A stretch of DNA of 64,000 bases, taken from positions 136,889 through 200,888 of the forward strand of contig JAEYVY010000013.1 of the NCBI GenBank assembly GCA_023429375.1, read 5' to 3'. The translations under genes and the position numbers were made by a program. The stretch is from Bacteroidota bacterium. GTDB taxonomy: Bacteria; Bacteroidota; Bacteroidia; Bacteroidales; Tannerellaceae. This document shows positions 27,987 to 37,766 of the stretch, one piece after another (position 1 is the stretch's first letter; every line of letters begins with the position of its first letter). The notes below the pieces were generated by a model, which was not told the origin of the DNA, ran no database searches, and saw only the letters and a list, made by a program, of their open reading frames with translations.

Positions 27987-30900
27987 TTAAAATGTCACAC
28001 TAGCTCCAAATGCATATTGACGCATTGTTGAATAACCAACTGTGGTACGCATTTCCGGATCTTGCCCAGAGAATCCTGTAAACGCAAAGAGATTTTCTCC
28101 AGTTACATAAACACGAAGGCCGTCAACAAAGAACTTCTTAGTAATATCCCGAGGAAGAGTATAACCCAGTGTCAAGTTTCTCAATTTAATGAAATCTCCT
28201 TTTTCCAAATGCAAAGAAGAACTTGCTGAACTTTGAGCACCAGATAGGTTTACTAAACGTGGTTGCTTAGATGTTAGATTTGTTCTAGGATCAGATGGGT
28301 TTTCAGGGTTATAAAAATAATGATCATTAGCAACTTTATCTGGAATAGCATAGCCATAGATTGTCTCACTTGAATTTCTTGATGTGCTATAGTAATAAAT
28401 ACTAAAACCTGCAGCACCACCCCATGCCATAGAGAAATCAAAGTTCTTCCAGTTTGCATTTGCTTGAAATCCAAAATTATATTTTGGTGTAGTTGATGTA
28501 TCTTGGAATTCTGAATCATAAGAGTTTCCATAAATACCATCTCCATTTGTGTCTGCATAAACATATTCACCGTACCAGATGGCATTTTTTGCAACTGAAT
28601 TATACGGTTGGAATGAGTACCCGGCCGCTTTCATTGCTTGAACCCATTTTAAATCATCTTCTGTACGGATCATACCATCTTTTGGACCTCCATTTATATT
28701 AACCGTACCATCTGCATTATAATAAGATCCACTGCCTTTGTATGTATTGGGCAGATAGAATTCATTTATTTGATGACCTTCAATAATCCTTGTTGTACCA
28801 CCGGTAGAAACATCACCAATATTTGTTGAATATTGTGTATGGTCAGAATTCCAACCTCTTTTTAATTCTCCCTTATATTTACTAACAATGTTTTTGTTGA
28901 ATGAAAATTGTCCCTTAACACTATAGCTAAAATCTTTACCTACATTGTCTCTCCATCCGAGTTCGAACTCTACCCCGTTATTCGTAACCTCTGCAATGTT
29001 TTCTTTAGGTGCAGAAGCATTACCCATCACCATATACATGTCTGGGGTGTAAAGAATACCTGTTGTAAGTTTATTATATACATCAATAGTTCCTGATAGT
29101 TTATTATCAAAGAAGCCATAATCAAAACCTAAATTTGTAACAGCCGTTTCTTCCCACGTAAGCGCCGCGTTAGCAATTGATGTAATTGCAATACCACTAG
29201 TTAATGCTTGTCCAATGGAGTAATTTGCTGTTGAATATACAGACTGCCAGTCATAATTACCAATTGAATTATTACCAAGTTTACCCCATGAAGCACGAAT
29301 CTTCAAATTGGTTAACAAGTCTACTGGTTTTAGCCATGATTCTTCATTCATACGCCATCCTAATGAAAATGAAGGGAAAGCACCCCAACGATAGTCAGGA
29401 GCAAATCTGGATGAACCATCATAACGCAGGTTGACTTCAAACAAGTATTTACTCTTATAAGCATAATTAGCACGTCCAAAAAATGAACGAGAGGTATATT
29501 CTGTTCCATATCCACTGGATGAATAAGGAGAAGTTGCTGCATTAAAGTCATTTACCTTGGCATCTGTAAGTCCTAGTTTACTTACGTCAGACACTCTGTA
29601 CTTATAAGTCTGCTCTTCATAACCTAGCATTGCAGAAATATCATGAGAGCCGATAGTTTGATTATAGTTAAGCAAATGATTCAACTTCGTTGAATTTTCT
29701 CTTGTATAATACATATAGGTATAAAGAGTTGATGGATCAGCAGCACCTGTTGAAAAAGCACCTTTTGAGAAACTATATTTCCCATTTGAGGTGTCCACTG
29801 TTTTCTTTTCACGACGAAGATCACTATAATAGAAGTCAAAATTATAGGTAAAGTGTTTCAAGAATTTAACTTGTGCATACCAATCTGTATATAGTTGAGT
29901 ATTTTTATCATACCCATCAGAAAGAGCCATGTCCCAAAGTGGGTTATGTGATTGTGGGTCATCTTCTGGTCCTTCAGGAGCACCAAATTTACCATCATAG
30001 AATGGATAAATACAAGGCAGCATCTTCTGGGTGTTTAATGAATTGAAAAAGCCACTACCTGAACTACTTACATCACTATCTGTAACATTTCCCCATGAAC
30101 GAGTTCCGACTCTTAACCAATCAGTTACATCTGAATATAAATTAATACGTCCCATATATCTGGAGTAACCTGATTTTTTAACAACTCCAGGGTTATCAAT
30201 AAAAGATAGACTCATAGAATAACCTGTTCGTGAATCTTTTCCATTAATTGATACTGTGTGTTTTTGCATCCACTGTTTTGTATATATCTCATCCCACCAA
30301 TCCGTATTTGGATAGGCTACATAATTGGGATAACCAGAAGCAGCAAGACCATTTGGATTTGCATTGGCAGCTTTCCAAGTATCTATTGAACTTTGAGAAA
30401 ACATTTCTGAGTTTCCAAGGTTGGTAGACGATTCGTTCATCAATTGCATATACTTAACATAATCAGAAATTGTATGAATGGTCTTGAACGGTTCATTGTA
30501 CGAAGCAGTTCCATCATAACTTATACTGATTTTTCCATCTGCACCATTTTTAGTAGTAATCAGGATAACCCCATTTGCTCCTCTATTTCCATAGATTGCA
30601 CAAGAGGCTGCATCTTTAAGAATAGATACACTTGCAATATCTGATGGGTTTACCATATTTATGCTTTGTTCCATGCCATCAACAAGTACAAGAGGACCAG
30701 ATGAGTTTAATGTACCTACACCACGGATGTTAAATGAAAAACTTTCGGCATTAGGTTGACCTGAACTCTGCATAATTTGCAGCCCTGGAGTAGCATTATT
30801 CAGGATTTGAGCAGCATTAGTTACAGGTCTTGAGGCAATATTATCAAAGTTAACCGTAGATACAGAACCTGTCAAGTTAACTTTCTTTTGTGTACTATAA

Positions 30901-31568
30901 CCAACAACAATTACCTCTTCTAAAGCTCGAGTGTCTTCTTTAATTTCTATCGTGATGGAAGTCCTATTTCCAACAGAAACTTCTTGTGTTATATAGCCGA
31001 TATAGGAAACTTGCAAAACTGCATTGTCATTCACATTTAATGTGAAGTTTCCATCCACATCAGTAATAACCCCGTTAGACGTTCCTTTTTCAAGAATATT
31101 GGCACCAATTATAGATTCACCGAATTTATCAACAACTTTTCCTGTTATGGTTTTCTTATTCTGTTGCGGTTGTGGTTGAGAAACTACAGCAGACTGAGAA
31201 AAATCTTTCCGTTTATTGATTAGAATATACCGATCATTTATTCTGTACTCATAATTTTCAGGTAAAACTTGATTCAGCACTTCATTGATCTTTGCATCTT
31301 TAAGTTTTACACTAACTTTTAGAGAAGTGTTAATTTGATCGTCATTATAAAAAAACTCAAATTCGCTTTGTTGACGAATAGCATCAAACACTTCTTCAAG
31401 GTTCACATTATTAAGATCCAGGCTTAATGAAGTGGCCTGAGAATAAGCCAACTTCGCCCATGACACATTTGATCCTAAGAGCATACAGATTAGAATCAAA
31501 TTCATAATTCGAAATAGATTCTTACAGTCCACATTTAGGACCGCGTTTTTGGGTTTCTTTTTTTCCAT
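27987..31568 (-). CDS. SusC/RagA TonB-dependent importer with N-terminal STN signalling domain
   Basis: This 1193-residue transporter starts with a signal peptide, then an STN (secretin/TonB short N-terminal) domain (about 46-118, LSLDLNNVNLEEVFDAIRQQ). A CarboxypepD_reg-like domain follows (GKVVDKFGESIIGANILEKG), then the SusC plug (LEEVIVVGYSTQKKVNLTGS) and a 22-strand-type barrel ending in VTF. The STN domain is the hallmark of transporters that signal to a FecR anti-sigma, and the FecR and ECF sigma genes lie directly upstream. This is therefore a substrate-responsive import system. Confidence 0.96.
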   Translation of the reverse strand: MEKKKPKNAVLNVDCKNLFRIMNLILICMLLGSNVSWAKLAYSQATSLSLDLNNVNLEEVFDAIRQQSEFEFFYNDDQINTSLKVSVKLKDAKINEVLNQVLPENYEYRINDRYILINKRKDFSQSAVVSQPQPQQNKKTITGKVVDKFGESIIGANILEKGTSNGVITDVDGNFTLNVNDNAVLQVSYIGYITQEVSVGNRTSITIEIKEDTRALEEVIVVGYSTQKKVNLTGSVSTVNFDNIASRPVTNAAQILNNATPGLQIMQSSGQPNAESFSFNIRGVGTLNSSGPLVLVDGMEQSINMVNPSDIASVSILKDAASCAIYGNRGANGVILITTKNGADGKISISYDGTASYNEPFKTIHTISDYVKYMQLMNESSTNLGNSEMFSQSSIDTWKAANANPNGLAASGYPNYVAYPNTDWWDEIYTKQWMQKHTVSINGKDSRTGYSMSLSFIDNPGVVKKSGYSRYMGRINLYSDVTDWLRVGTRSWGNVTDSDVSSSGSGFFNSLNTQKMLPCIYPFYDGKFGAPEGPEDDPQSHNPLWDMALSDGYDKNTQLYTDWYAQVKFLKHFTYNFDFYYSDLRREKKTVDTSNGKYSFSKGAFSTGAADPSTLYTYMYYTRENSTKLNHLLNYNQTIGSHDISAMLGYEEQTYKYRVSDVSKLGLTDAKVNDFNAATSPYSSSGYGTEYTSRSFFGRANYAYKSKYLFEVNLRYDGSSRFAPDYRWGAFPSFSLGWRMNEESWLKPVDLLTNLKIRASWGKLGNNSIGNYDWQSVYSTANYSIGQALTSGIAITSIANAALTWEETAVTNLGFDYGFFDNKLSGTIDVYNKLTTGILYTPDMYMVMGNASAPKENIAEVTNNGVEFELGWRDNVGKDFSYSVKGQFSFNKNIVSKYKGELKRGWNSDHTQYSTNIGDVSTGGTTRIIEGHQINEFYLPNTYKGSGSYYNADGTVNINGGPKDGMIRTEDDLKWVQAMKAAGYSFQPYNSVAKNAIWYGEYVYADTNGDGIYGNSYDSEFQDTSTTPKYNFGFQANANWKNFDFSMAWGGAAGFSIYYYSTSRNSSETIYGYAIPDKVANDHYFYNPENPSDPRTNLTSKQPRLVNLSGAQSSASSSLHLEKGDFIKLRNLTLGYTLPRDITKKFFVDGLRVYVTGENLFAFTGFSGQDPEMRTTVGYSTMRQYAFGASVTF

Positions 31569-31670
31569 AACTGAGTAGATTTAAAAGGATTGTTTACAAT
31601 CATTTGAACTATATTGAAAAAGTTAACAAATCAAACCTGAATGTCCTATCTCATTGTTGGAGACGAACTA

Positions 31671-32840
31671 TTATTTATACAAGACAATCTTGTCTCCTTC
31701 ACTTTTATATTGAATATCTGTAACTGCTTTAATTTGGTCCAAAAGATAAGTAAGTGGTTTAGCTTTCTCTACACTTCCTGTAAACCGCATGTTTTCAATT
31801 GTTGGATCCTCATATTTAATACTGAAATCATACCACCTTGCTAACTGGGAGAAAATATCTTTTAAAAGTTGGTTACGAAAAATAAATTCTCCTTTTACCC
31901 ATGACGTATATATAGCTGTATTAACCTGTTTCACAACAAATTCACTTGATATCTTATCCAGAGTAAGATTATTATCAGGTTCTAAAATAATTTTATCATT
32001 CTTACCATGTAAATGGACCTTTATACTTCCATTTACAAGCGTTGTATGAACAGATGAATTGGAGTTATACGAGTTAACATTAAACGAAGTACCCAAAACT
32101 TCAATTGATAACTCATTGGTATTAACAATAAATGGTTTAGAATCTTTCTTTACATCAAAATAAGCTTCTCCTACTAACTTAACTTCACGCTTACCCCCAA
32201 CAAACGAACAAGGGAAAGTTAATTCTGAATCTGAATTGAGATAAACTTGTGTGCCATCTGATAACAAAAGCTTATATTCTCCTCCTCGTGGAACATAAAT
32301 AGTTTGTGTCTCATTCTTTTTTTTAACAGGCTTAGCACTATGGAAACTAATTAATCCTTCACTTTTATTTGTGATAACTATTCCATTTTCTTTTTGTATT
32401 TCAAAAGACTCCGAAAGATCAACAACTTTCCCTTCTTGTGAAAGCAAATAAGCCTTTTTTGATCCTGGCTCGTAAATAGTTTTTGTCGCATAGTTATCCT
32501 GGGGCTTGTCTTGATAAGCATAATGAACTATTCCTAATATAATTAAGATTACAGCTACAATAGATGATGTAAGCTTAATCCATTTAATAGAATAAGAGCG
32601 AGTTTTATTTTCAATATTAAGTGAAAGCTTTTCTGATACTTGCTTAAATATTTTATCCCTATCAAATAGACCATTATCTTCATTATTCTTTATTGCATTA
32701 TATAAGTCCAAGTTCTCTGGATCTTCATTCAACCAATCAATAAATTCAGGATCAGTTTCAGAGACTTCTTCACAGAGAACCATTAATAACAGTCTCCATT
32801 TATCAAAATTATTCTTATTTATTTTTAACATTTCATTCAT
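31671..32840 (-). CDS. FecR-family anti-sigma factor
   Basis: The protein has a short cytoplasmic N-terminal region (about 1-85) that should bind the sigma factor, one TM helix (LTSSIVAVILIILGIVHYAY), and a periplasmic FecR domain (RGGEYKLLLSDGTQVYLNSD ... VGEAYFDVKKDSKPFIV). A C-terminal DUF4974-type domain follows (FRNQLLKDIFSQLARWYDFS), which probably contacts the STN domain of SusC. The ATG at 32840 is chosen over a TTG at 32849; 32831 is another option. It lies between the sigma gene (about 50 bp) and the SusC gene (about 100 bp). Confidence 0.95.
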   Translation of the reverse strand: MNEMLKINKNNFDKWRLLLMVLCEEVSETDPEFIDWLNEDPENLDLYNAIKNNEDNGLFDRDKIFKQVSEKLSLNIENKTRSYSIKWIKLTSSIVAVILIILGIVHYAYQDKPQDNYATKTIYEPGSKKAYLLSQEGKVVDLSESFEIQKENGIVITNKSEGLISFHSAKPVKKKNETQTIYVPRGGEYKLLLSDGTQVYLNSDSELTFPCSFVGGKREVKLVGEAYFDVKKDSKPFIVNTNELSIEVLGTSFNVNSYNSNSSVHTTLVNGSIKVHLHGKNDKIILEPDNNLTLDKISSEFVVKQVNTAIYTSWVKGEFIFRNQLLKDIFSQLARWYDFSIKYEDPTIENMRFTGSVEKAKPLTYLLDQIKAVTDIQYKSEGDKIVLYK

Positions 32841-32889
32841 TTTATGCAATCATATATTTTGACTAGATAATAACATTAGTGTGAATATC

Positions 32890-33411
32890 TTATCCAATCT
32901 TCTGTTTTAGAATCCTATACGCCTTTGACACCTGTACCTTTACAGTATTTACAGATATACCGAGTTGATCTGCAACTTCTGAGTATTTTTTCTTTTCAAA
33001 AGTTGCCATTACAAATATCTTTTTACACCTATCTGGCAGTTCATCAATCGCTCTTAACAACAATCTTTTTAGCTCTTGCAGGTCATCTTCATTCACATGA
33101 TTATCAATCATATTAATGATAATTTCATAACCATGGATAAAATGTTCATTATCTCTCAAATAATTTAATGAAGCATTATAGATTGCCTTATAAGCATAAG
33201 TTTTAAATGAACAACTCATCGGAAAGACTTCCCTCCTCTCCCAAAAACTTATAAAAAAGTTTTGTACAATATCTTCTGATGCTGAAACATCTCGAGTTAT
33301 TTTATGAGACCATACAAAAAGTCCATTACTATAGAGATAGAATAATTCCTTAAAGGCAATTTCATCACCCATTTTTATTCGATCGACAAGATTTCTATCC
33401 TCGTTTTTCAT
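32890..33411 (-). CDS. ECF-type RNA polymerase sigma factor
   Basis: This is a 173-residue extracytoplasmic-function sigma factor. Region 2 is seen at about 10-75 (AFKELFYLYSNGLFVWSHKI ... DIVQNFFISFWERR) and region 4 at about 115-170 (YSEVADQLGISVNTVKVQVSKAYRILKQ). It is the first gene in the order sigma, FecR, SusC, SusD, phosphoesterase, and should direct transcription of its own locus when released by FecR. A minus-strand TACTTTCG (33462-33469), one mismatch from TAnnTTTG, is a weak promoter candidate. Confidence 0.95.
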   Translation of the reverse strand: MKNEDRNLVDRIKMGDEIAFKELFYLYSNGLFVWSHKITRDVSASEDIVQNFFISFWERREVFPMSCSFKTYAYKAIYNASLNYLRDNEHFIHGYEIIINMIDNHVNEDDLQELKRLLLRAIDELPDRCKKIFVMATFEKKKYSEVADQLGISVNTVKVQVSKAYRILKQKIG

Positions 33412-33597
33412 GGTATTTGTTTTTTCTAATGCTCCTTCTTAGTGTTAACACAAGACCGTTACGAAAGTATTATTCTATTTCAATATTTAACATTTAAAAC
33501 CTACGATAAATCAAAGTTGCTTTTTTCTTCTTATGACTATTCCGAATGATTGGCTTATAAAATAAGCCGAATAGTATAACAAATTAGTCAAAAAAAA

Positions 33598-33621
33598 GAG
33601 GATGTCCTTTCGAACATCCTC
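33598..33621 (-). terminator. Intrinsic terminator after the S1/P1 nuclease gene
   Basis: Read on the minus strand, GAGGATGT pairs with ACATCCTC around an 8-nt loop and is followed by a run of eight Ts (33590-33597 on the plus strand as As). It lies 21 bp after the nuclease stop codon and separates it from the sigma gene. Confidence 0.88.
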
Positions 33622-33641
33622 TTCACTGTAAAAAACAATAT

Positions 33642-34442
33642 TTACTTAAATACCGTATTCAAGATTTGGGCTAAACGGTAACCGGCATGTTGCAACTGGG
33701 TTTCCATTGTTGCCTTGTATTTATAAGGATAGCTGTACGATAGCTTCGCTTCATTTTCTATAGAAGAATAAACTTCATTTGCTATTTCATAGGTTTCATA
33801 AAGCCAGTCCACCAGTTCGCCGCTTTGAACGTTCTTTTTCTCTTTCTTCGACAGACAGTTCAATATGTCTGTATATTCCGTATAACCATACTTTTCATAG
33901 CTGATGATATCATCGTCCCAAACGGCATGGATATTGGTTTTCTTACCAAACCAATAGACGGTAATCTTGTTTCCTCCTAAATCATCATAACGGCCAACGT
34001 GCATAGGCTGATGTAAATCTCCTACTAGATGCACTAAGAAGTACAACGTTGTCTGTTTGCCTTCTGCTGTTAATGTATCGCTTTGAAGTGCGGCACATAA
34101 ACGAGGAATCACGTTATAAACGTTGTCCTGTTCAACACTATTGGCAAACTTAATCATCTCATCTTTTTCCATATTTCCTGGAATGTTCAGATAATGCCAA
34201 ATGTAGGTATGGTTCCAACGCCCGGTCGTATCCGATTTAATATTGTCTGCCCACGATGACCAATAAGCCATTGGATAGTCACCAATAATCTTTTTTATTT
34301 CTTTGCTCGCTTTCTTTGTCAGGTTACGTTGAGCAATTTCTGCTATCACGCGATGCCCTGTCGGACCCCAAGCCATAAGTTCGTTTGTGCCAAGCCCTAC
34401 TAATACAAACAGGACTGTAAATATGATTCTTTTAAGTTTCAT
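33642..34442 (-). CDS. Secreted S1/P1-family nuclease
   Basis: This is a zinc-dependent single-strand nuclease/3-prime-nucleotidase of the S1/P1 family. After a signal peptide (about 1-24) the mature protein begins with Trp25, whose free amino group is a zinc ligand in this family, followed by GPTGHRV (His30). Further ligands are visible in WADNIK, WHYLNIP and HLVGDLHQPMHVG. The 266-residue length is normal. It lies 33 bp after the NPP-type phosphodiesterase gene, so the two secreted phosphoester hydrolases are probably co-expressed for nucleic-acid or nucleotide use. Confidence 0.93.
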   Translation of the reverse strand: MKLKRIIFTVLFVLVGLGTNELMAWGPTGHRVIAEIAQRNLTKKASKEIKKIIGDYPMAYWSSWADNIKSDTTGRWNHTYIWHYLNIPGNMEKDEMIKFANSVEQDNVYNVIPRLCAALQSDTLTAEGKQTTLYFLVHLVGDLHQPMHVGRYDDLGGNKITVYWFGKKTNIHAVWDDDIISYEKYGYTEYTDILNCLSKKEKKNVQSGELVDWLYETYEIANEVYSSIENEAKLSYSYPYKYKATMETQLQHAGYRLAQILNTVFK

Positions 34443-34475
34443 GTGTTTTTAATTGAATTTATAGAGTAATAATCA

Positions 34476-35690
34476 TTATTTTAATAAACTGTTTACGTCC
34501 TCCTCACTACCATCGTTCGGTGCCGGTACAATCCCTAATATTTTAGAGAGCAGCAAATATAAATTGACATTTGAAAGGGTTGGACGTTCTATATTTTGAG
34601 GGAAAGAAGGTCCCGAAGCATAGAAAATCGCCTCCATCTCAGGTGCAAAATTATCATAGCCATGAGCTCCTCCTTTAATTGGGTAATCCTTATCTCTGAA
34701 ATGTAACATAGTTCCCAAATCGGGCAAAACAATCAACTCTCCTATTCGAGCGTTCTTACCATAAACAAACTGTTCGGGGATTTCATCCTTGCGCCAAACT
34801 GTGACATGCGGCACTCGCTTCAACACAGCATAAGCACTATCGACAAACGACGGTTTAGGATACAACATGGTTGGCACACCTTCAAACACATGGTCGAAGC
34901 TGTCACGAGGCAGATACTGATTGAGGTTCACATAATTTTCCGGAAGATAAGTGGCCATCCCATGATCTGATAAGACGATAAAATCGATCTGAGGAAATAT
35001 ATCAAGCGTTCTAACCTTTGTGAAAAAGTAATTCAGCACGGCATCCAACTCTTCTACTTTTGCAAGTACGGCAGACGAATCGGGTGTGACTGCATGTCCG
35101 ATGGCATCGGGTTCTTCAATATACCACATAAGTAAATGAGGACGTATTTCAGCGGGCAACTGCAACCAAGCAACTATAGAATCTGCCCGATCAGTATAGG
35201 GTACTTTGCTATCAAAAGCTTTCCAAATGGAAGGCTGCATCCCCTGCACCGGTGCTTCTGAACCAACCCAATAGAAAGAAGCAGTTTTCACTCCTTGCTT
35301 TTCGGCCGTCACCCAAATAGGTTCGCCTCCGTAAAAGTCCGGATTCTGCACGGCTTTACGATCTGCTATACGATATACGCTATCTAATTCGGGGGCATAA
35401 AAGGAATTCGCTATAAGCCCATTATGATCAGGATGTAATCCTGTCGCCATGGCATAATGATTCGAGAAGGTCTGGCTGGGGAAACAAGGACGGAAAGCTG
35501 CTTTTACGCCGGCCTTCGCTAATGAATCCAATATAGGCACATTTGCCCTATCCGGATAATCAGACCTGAAGCCATCCAACGAGAGTACTACAACATACCG
35601 TTCTTGTTCCTTCGTGTATTGCCTACTAAAAATTAATGCACAGACAGAAAACAGTATGATTACAAATAAAATGATCGTTATTCTTTTCAT
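34476..35690 (-). CDS. NPP-type ectonucleotide pyrophosphatase/phosphodiesterase
   Basis: This is an alkaline-phosphatase-superfamily enzyme of the NPP group. Metal ligand Asp39 lies in SLDGFRSDY and the nucleophile is probably Thr74 in FPSQTFSNHY; more ligands are in EEPDAIGH, LSDHGMA and GAHGYDN. An N-terminal hydrophobic segment (about 4-21) exports or anchors it. NPP enzymes hydrolyse nucleotide pyrophosphate or phosphodiester bonds, but some act on lipid head groups, so the substrate is not certain. It precedes the S1/P1 nuclease and follows the helicase gene with a 54-bp gap. Confidence 0.92.
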   Translation of the reverse strand: MKRITIILFVIILFSVCALIFSRQYTKEQERYVVVLSLDGFRSDYPDRANVPILDSLAKAGVKAAFRPCFPSQTFSNHYAMATGLHPDHNGLIANSFYAPELDSVYRIADRKAVQNPDFYGGEPIWVTAEKQGVKTASFYWVGSEAPVQGMQPSIWKAFDSKVPYTDRADSIVAWLQLPAEIRPHLLMWYIEEPDAIGHAVTPDSSAVLAKVEELDAVLNYFFTKVRTLDIFPQIDFIVLSDHGMATYLPENYVNLNQYLPRDSFDHVFEGVPTMLYPKPSFVDSAYAVLKRVPHVTVWRKDEIPEQFVYGKNARIGELIVLPDLGTMLHFRDKDYPIKGGAHGYDNFAPEMEAIFYASGPSFPQNIERPTLSNVNLYLLLSKILGIVPAPNDGSEEDVNSLLK

Positions 35691-35744
35691 ACCAATAGGA
35701 TTATAGTTTTATGTTTTTACTCTATTTATAAAACAATCAAGCGA

Positions 35745-37751
35745 CTATTTTTCACCTGGATTATTCCGGAGAGTCTCCGCTATATCTCTATGCCGTTGTG
35801 CCAAATCCTCCTCACCCATTCCATCATAGGCTTCCGCCAAATAATCATGGGCAGCAGCGTGGCGAGGTTTGACTTTTACTGCTTTTGACAGATCGTTCAT
35901 CGCTTCTTCGTAATTCTTCAACAACAGATGACATTTTCCTCTGTTGTACCGCGTCTTAAAGGAGTGTGGCTTTTGCTTCACGGCCTCATTAAAACAGACA
36001 TGCGCATCGTAGTGCTCACCCATATCAAGTAAGGTAACTCCTTTGCGTATCCAAGCATCTGTATATAAAGGGTCCAGCTTTAAGGCTTTATCAAAGCAGC
36101 GGATAGCGGCCTTGCTATCACGCGCCTGCGTGATACACTCGTTACCCATCAAATAATACTCGTGGGCATATTCGGACAGGAGTTTTGCATTCTCCTGCAA
36201 CCTGGCTTTCAACTGCTCAATCTCACGCTGCTGTCGGTTGACTACTCCCAACTTGCGACTAATCAATCGTTGAACAGCGGGCTTATCCAATTCGTTTCGC
36301 TTACTTATCGCTGAACAAAGGGAACGGGACGCTACATCCATTTTTCCTTTATTAAATGCTTCTGTCGCTTCAGCATATAATCGGTCGGCATCAGCCTCGT
36401 GGAGACTTTTCTCAATCAATCGTCGGTCATTAAACTGGCGACTGAATTGCTCAATCTCCTTTCGCACAAATATATCATGTGGAGATATCTTACTCTTAAG
36501 GACCAACCCTTCCAAACCTGTACAGCGGCTCAAGGCAACATATGTTTGCCCACCGGCAAAAACACCCTTACTTAAGTCGACTACAACGCGGCTGAATGTG
36601 AGTCCCTGACTTTTATGTATAGTAATTGCCCAGGCCAAACGGATAGGTAATTGCTCAAATGTACCGATAATTTCCTCTTCAATCCGCTTTTCCTCTTCAT
36701 TATATCTGTATTTATAATTTCTCCATGAGGTACGCTCCACCAAATGTTCTGCTCCGCTTTCAAGTAGCACATAAACATTGCCTGACTCATCGATCCCCGA
36801 AATACGCCCAATCGTACCATTCACCCATCTCCTTTCCGGATCATTGTCGATAAAGATAACCTGTGCTTGCTCCTTTATCGCCAGATTTAATTGAGTAGGA
36901 AGCGAGCTTTCGGGAAAATCTCCATCAATTTTCCCATACGATGTAAACTCTTCTCCCGGAAGTTCGGCCAGTTTCTTCTCATTAATAAAATCTACTTGGT
37001 CACGACGAGTGGCCAACGTAATATACATATCATCATCTTCGGGAGAAAAAGAAGGAAAGACTCGTTCATTTAATATCTTTAAGTCATCCGGACGTGCCGA
37101 ATTACTTCGTATGTGGTCTAATATATTTATAAATACAGGATCTTTCTGACGGTAAACCTTTTGCAGTTCGATGGGTACCAGATTTATTTCTTTAAATACG
37201 CGGGCAGAGAAAAAGAATGGAGAAGGATAAAAGAGGCTCAATATCTCGCGCTGATCGGAAGGGACAACCGGTTCTAATTGAAACACATCCCCTACGAAAA
37301 GCAATTGCTTCCCACCAAAAGGTAAACGATTATTTTGTGAGTAAACACGTAAAATACGGTCTATACAATCAATTATGTCGGCTCTTACCATTGATATCTC
37401 GTCAATGATAATCAGTTCAACTTCTGCAAGAATTTTTCGATGTTCCTTCCTGTATTTAAAAAAATCAAAGATTCGCCCACCTTTGGTACTCAAGTCAGGA
37501 TCATCCGGTAGTATGGGTCTGAACGGTAGTTTAAAGAAAGAATGCAAGGTTACTCCACCCGCATTAATCGCGGCAATGCCTGTCGGAGCAAGTACGACAT
37601 ATTTCTTTTTGGTATGTTCGCAGATATATTTTAGGAAAGTAGATTTACCTGTGCCGGCTTTTCCGGTTAGAAAAACAGACTGACGTGTATAAGTAATCAG
37701 TTGCAAAGCATCCTGAAACTCTTTATTATTTGTATCAAGTACAAAATCCAA
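35745..37751 (-). CDS. PIF1-like AAA ATPase/helicase with C-terminal TPR repeats
   Basis: The N-terminal part is a superfamily 1B helicase similar to PIF1/RecD: Walker A GKAGTGKST (30-38), Walker B IIIDEISM, and the late motif AITIHKSQGLTF. The C-terminal part (about 520-650) holds TPR repeats (AAIRCFDKALKLDPLYTDAW, DAHVCFNEAVKQKPHSFKTR, EAMNDLSKAVKVKPRHAAAH), probably for protein binding. The only usable start is TTG at 37751; an in-frame TGA lies just upstream and no Met occurs before the Walker B region. It begins 15 bp after the HU/SPOR gene. Its cellular role, such as genome maintenance, is not shown by the sequence. Confidence 0.9.
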   Translation of the reverse strand: MDFVLDTNNKEFQDALQLITYTRQSVFLTGKAGTGKSTFLKYICEHTKKKYVVLAPTGIAAINAGGVTLHSFFKLPFRPILPDDPDLSTKGGRIFDFFKYRKEHRKILAEVELIIIDEISMVRADIIDCIDRILRVYSQNNRLPFGGKQLLFVGDVFQLEPVVPSDQREILSLFYPSPFFFSARVFKEINLVPIELQKVYRQKDPVFINILDHIRSNSARPDDLKILNERVFPSFSPEDDDMYITLATRRDQVDFINEKKLAELPGEEFTSYGKIDGDFPESSLPTQLNLAIKEQAQVIFIDNDPERRWVNGTIGRISGIDESGNVYVLLESGAEHLVERTSWRNYKYRYNEEEKRIEEEIIGTFEQLPIRLAWAITIHKSQGLTFSRVVVDLSKGVFAGGQTYVALSRCTGLEGLVLKSKISPHDIFVRKEIEQFSRQFNDRRLIEKSLHEADADRLYAEATEAFNKGKMDVASRSLCSAISKRNELDKPAVQRLISRKLGVVNRQQREIEQLKARLQENAKLLSEYAHEYYLMGNECITQARDSKAAIRCFDKALKLDPLYTDAWIRKGVTLLDMGEHYDAHVCFNEAVKQKPHSFKTRYNRGKCHLLLKNYEEAMNDLSKAVKVKPRHAAAHDYLAEAYDGMGEEDLAQRHRDIAETLRNNPGEK

Positions 37752-37766
37752 GGGGATCGAACTTCA

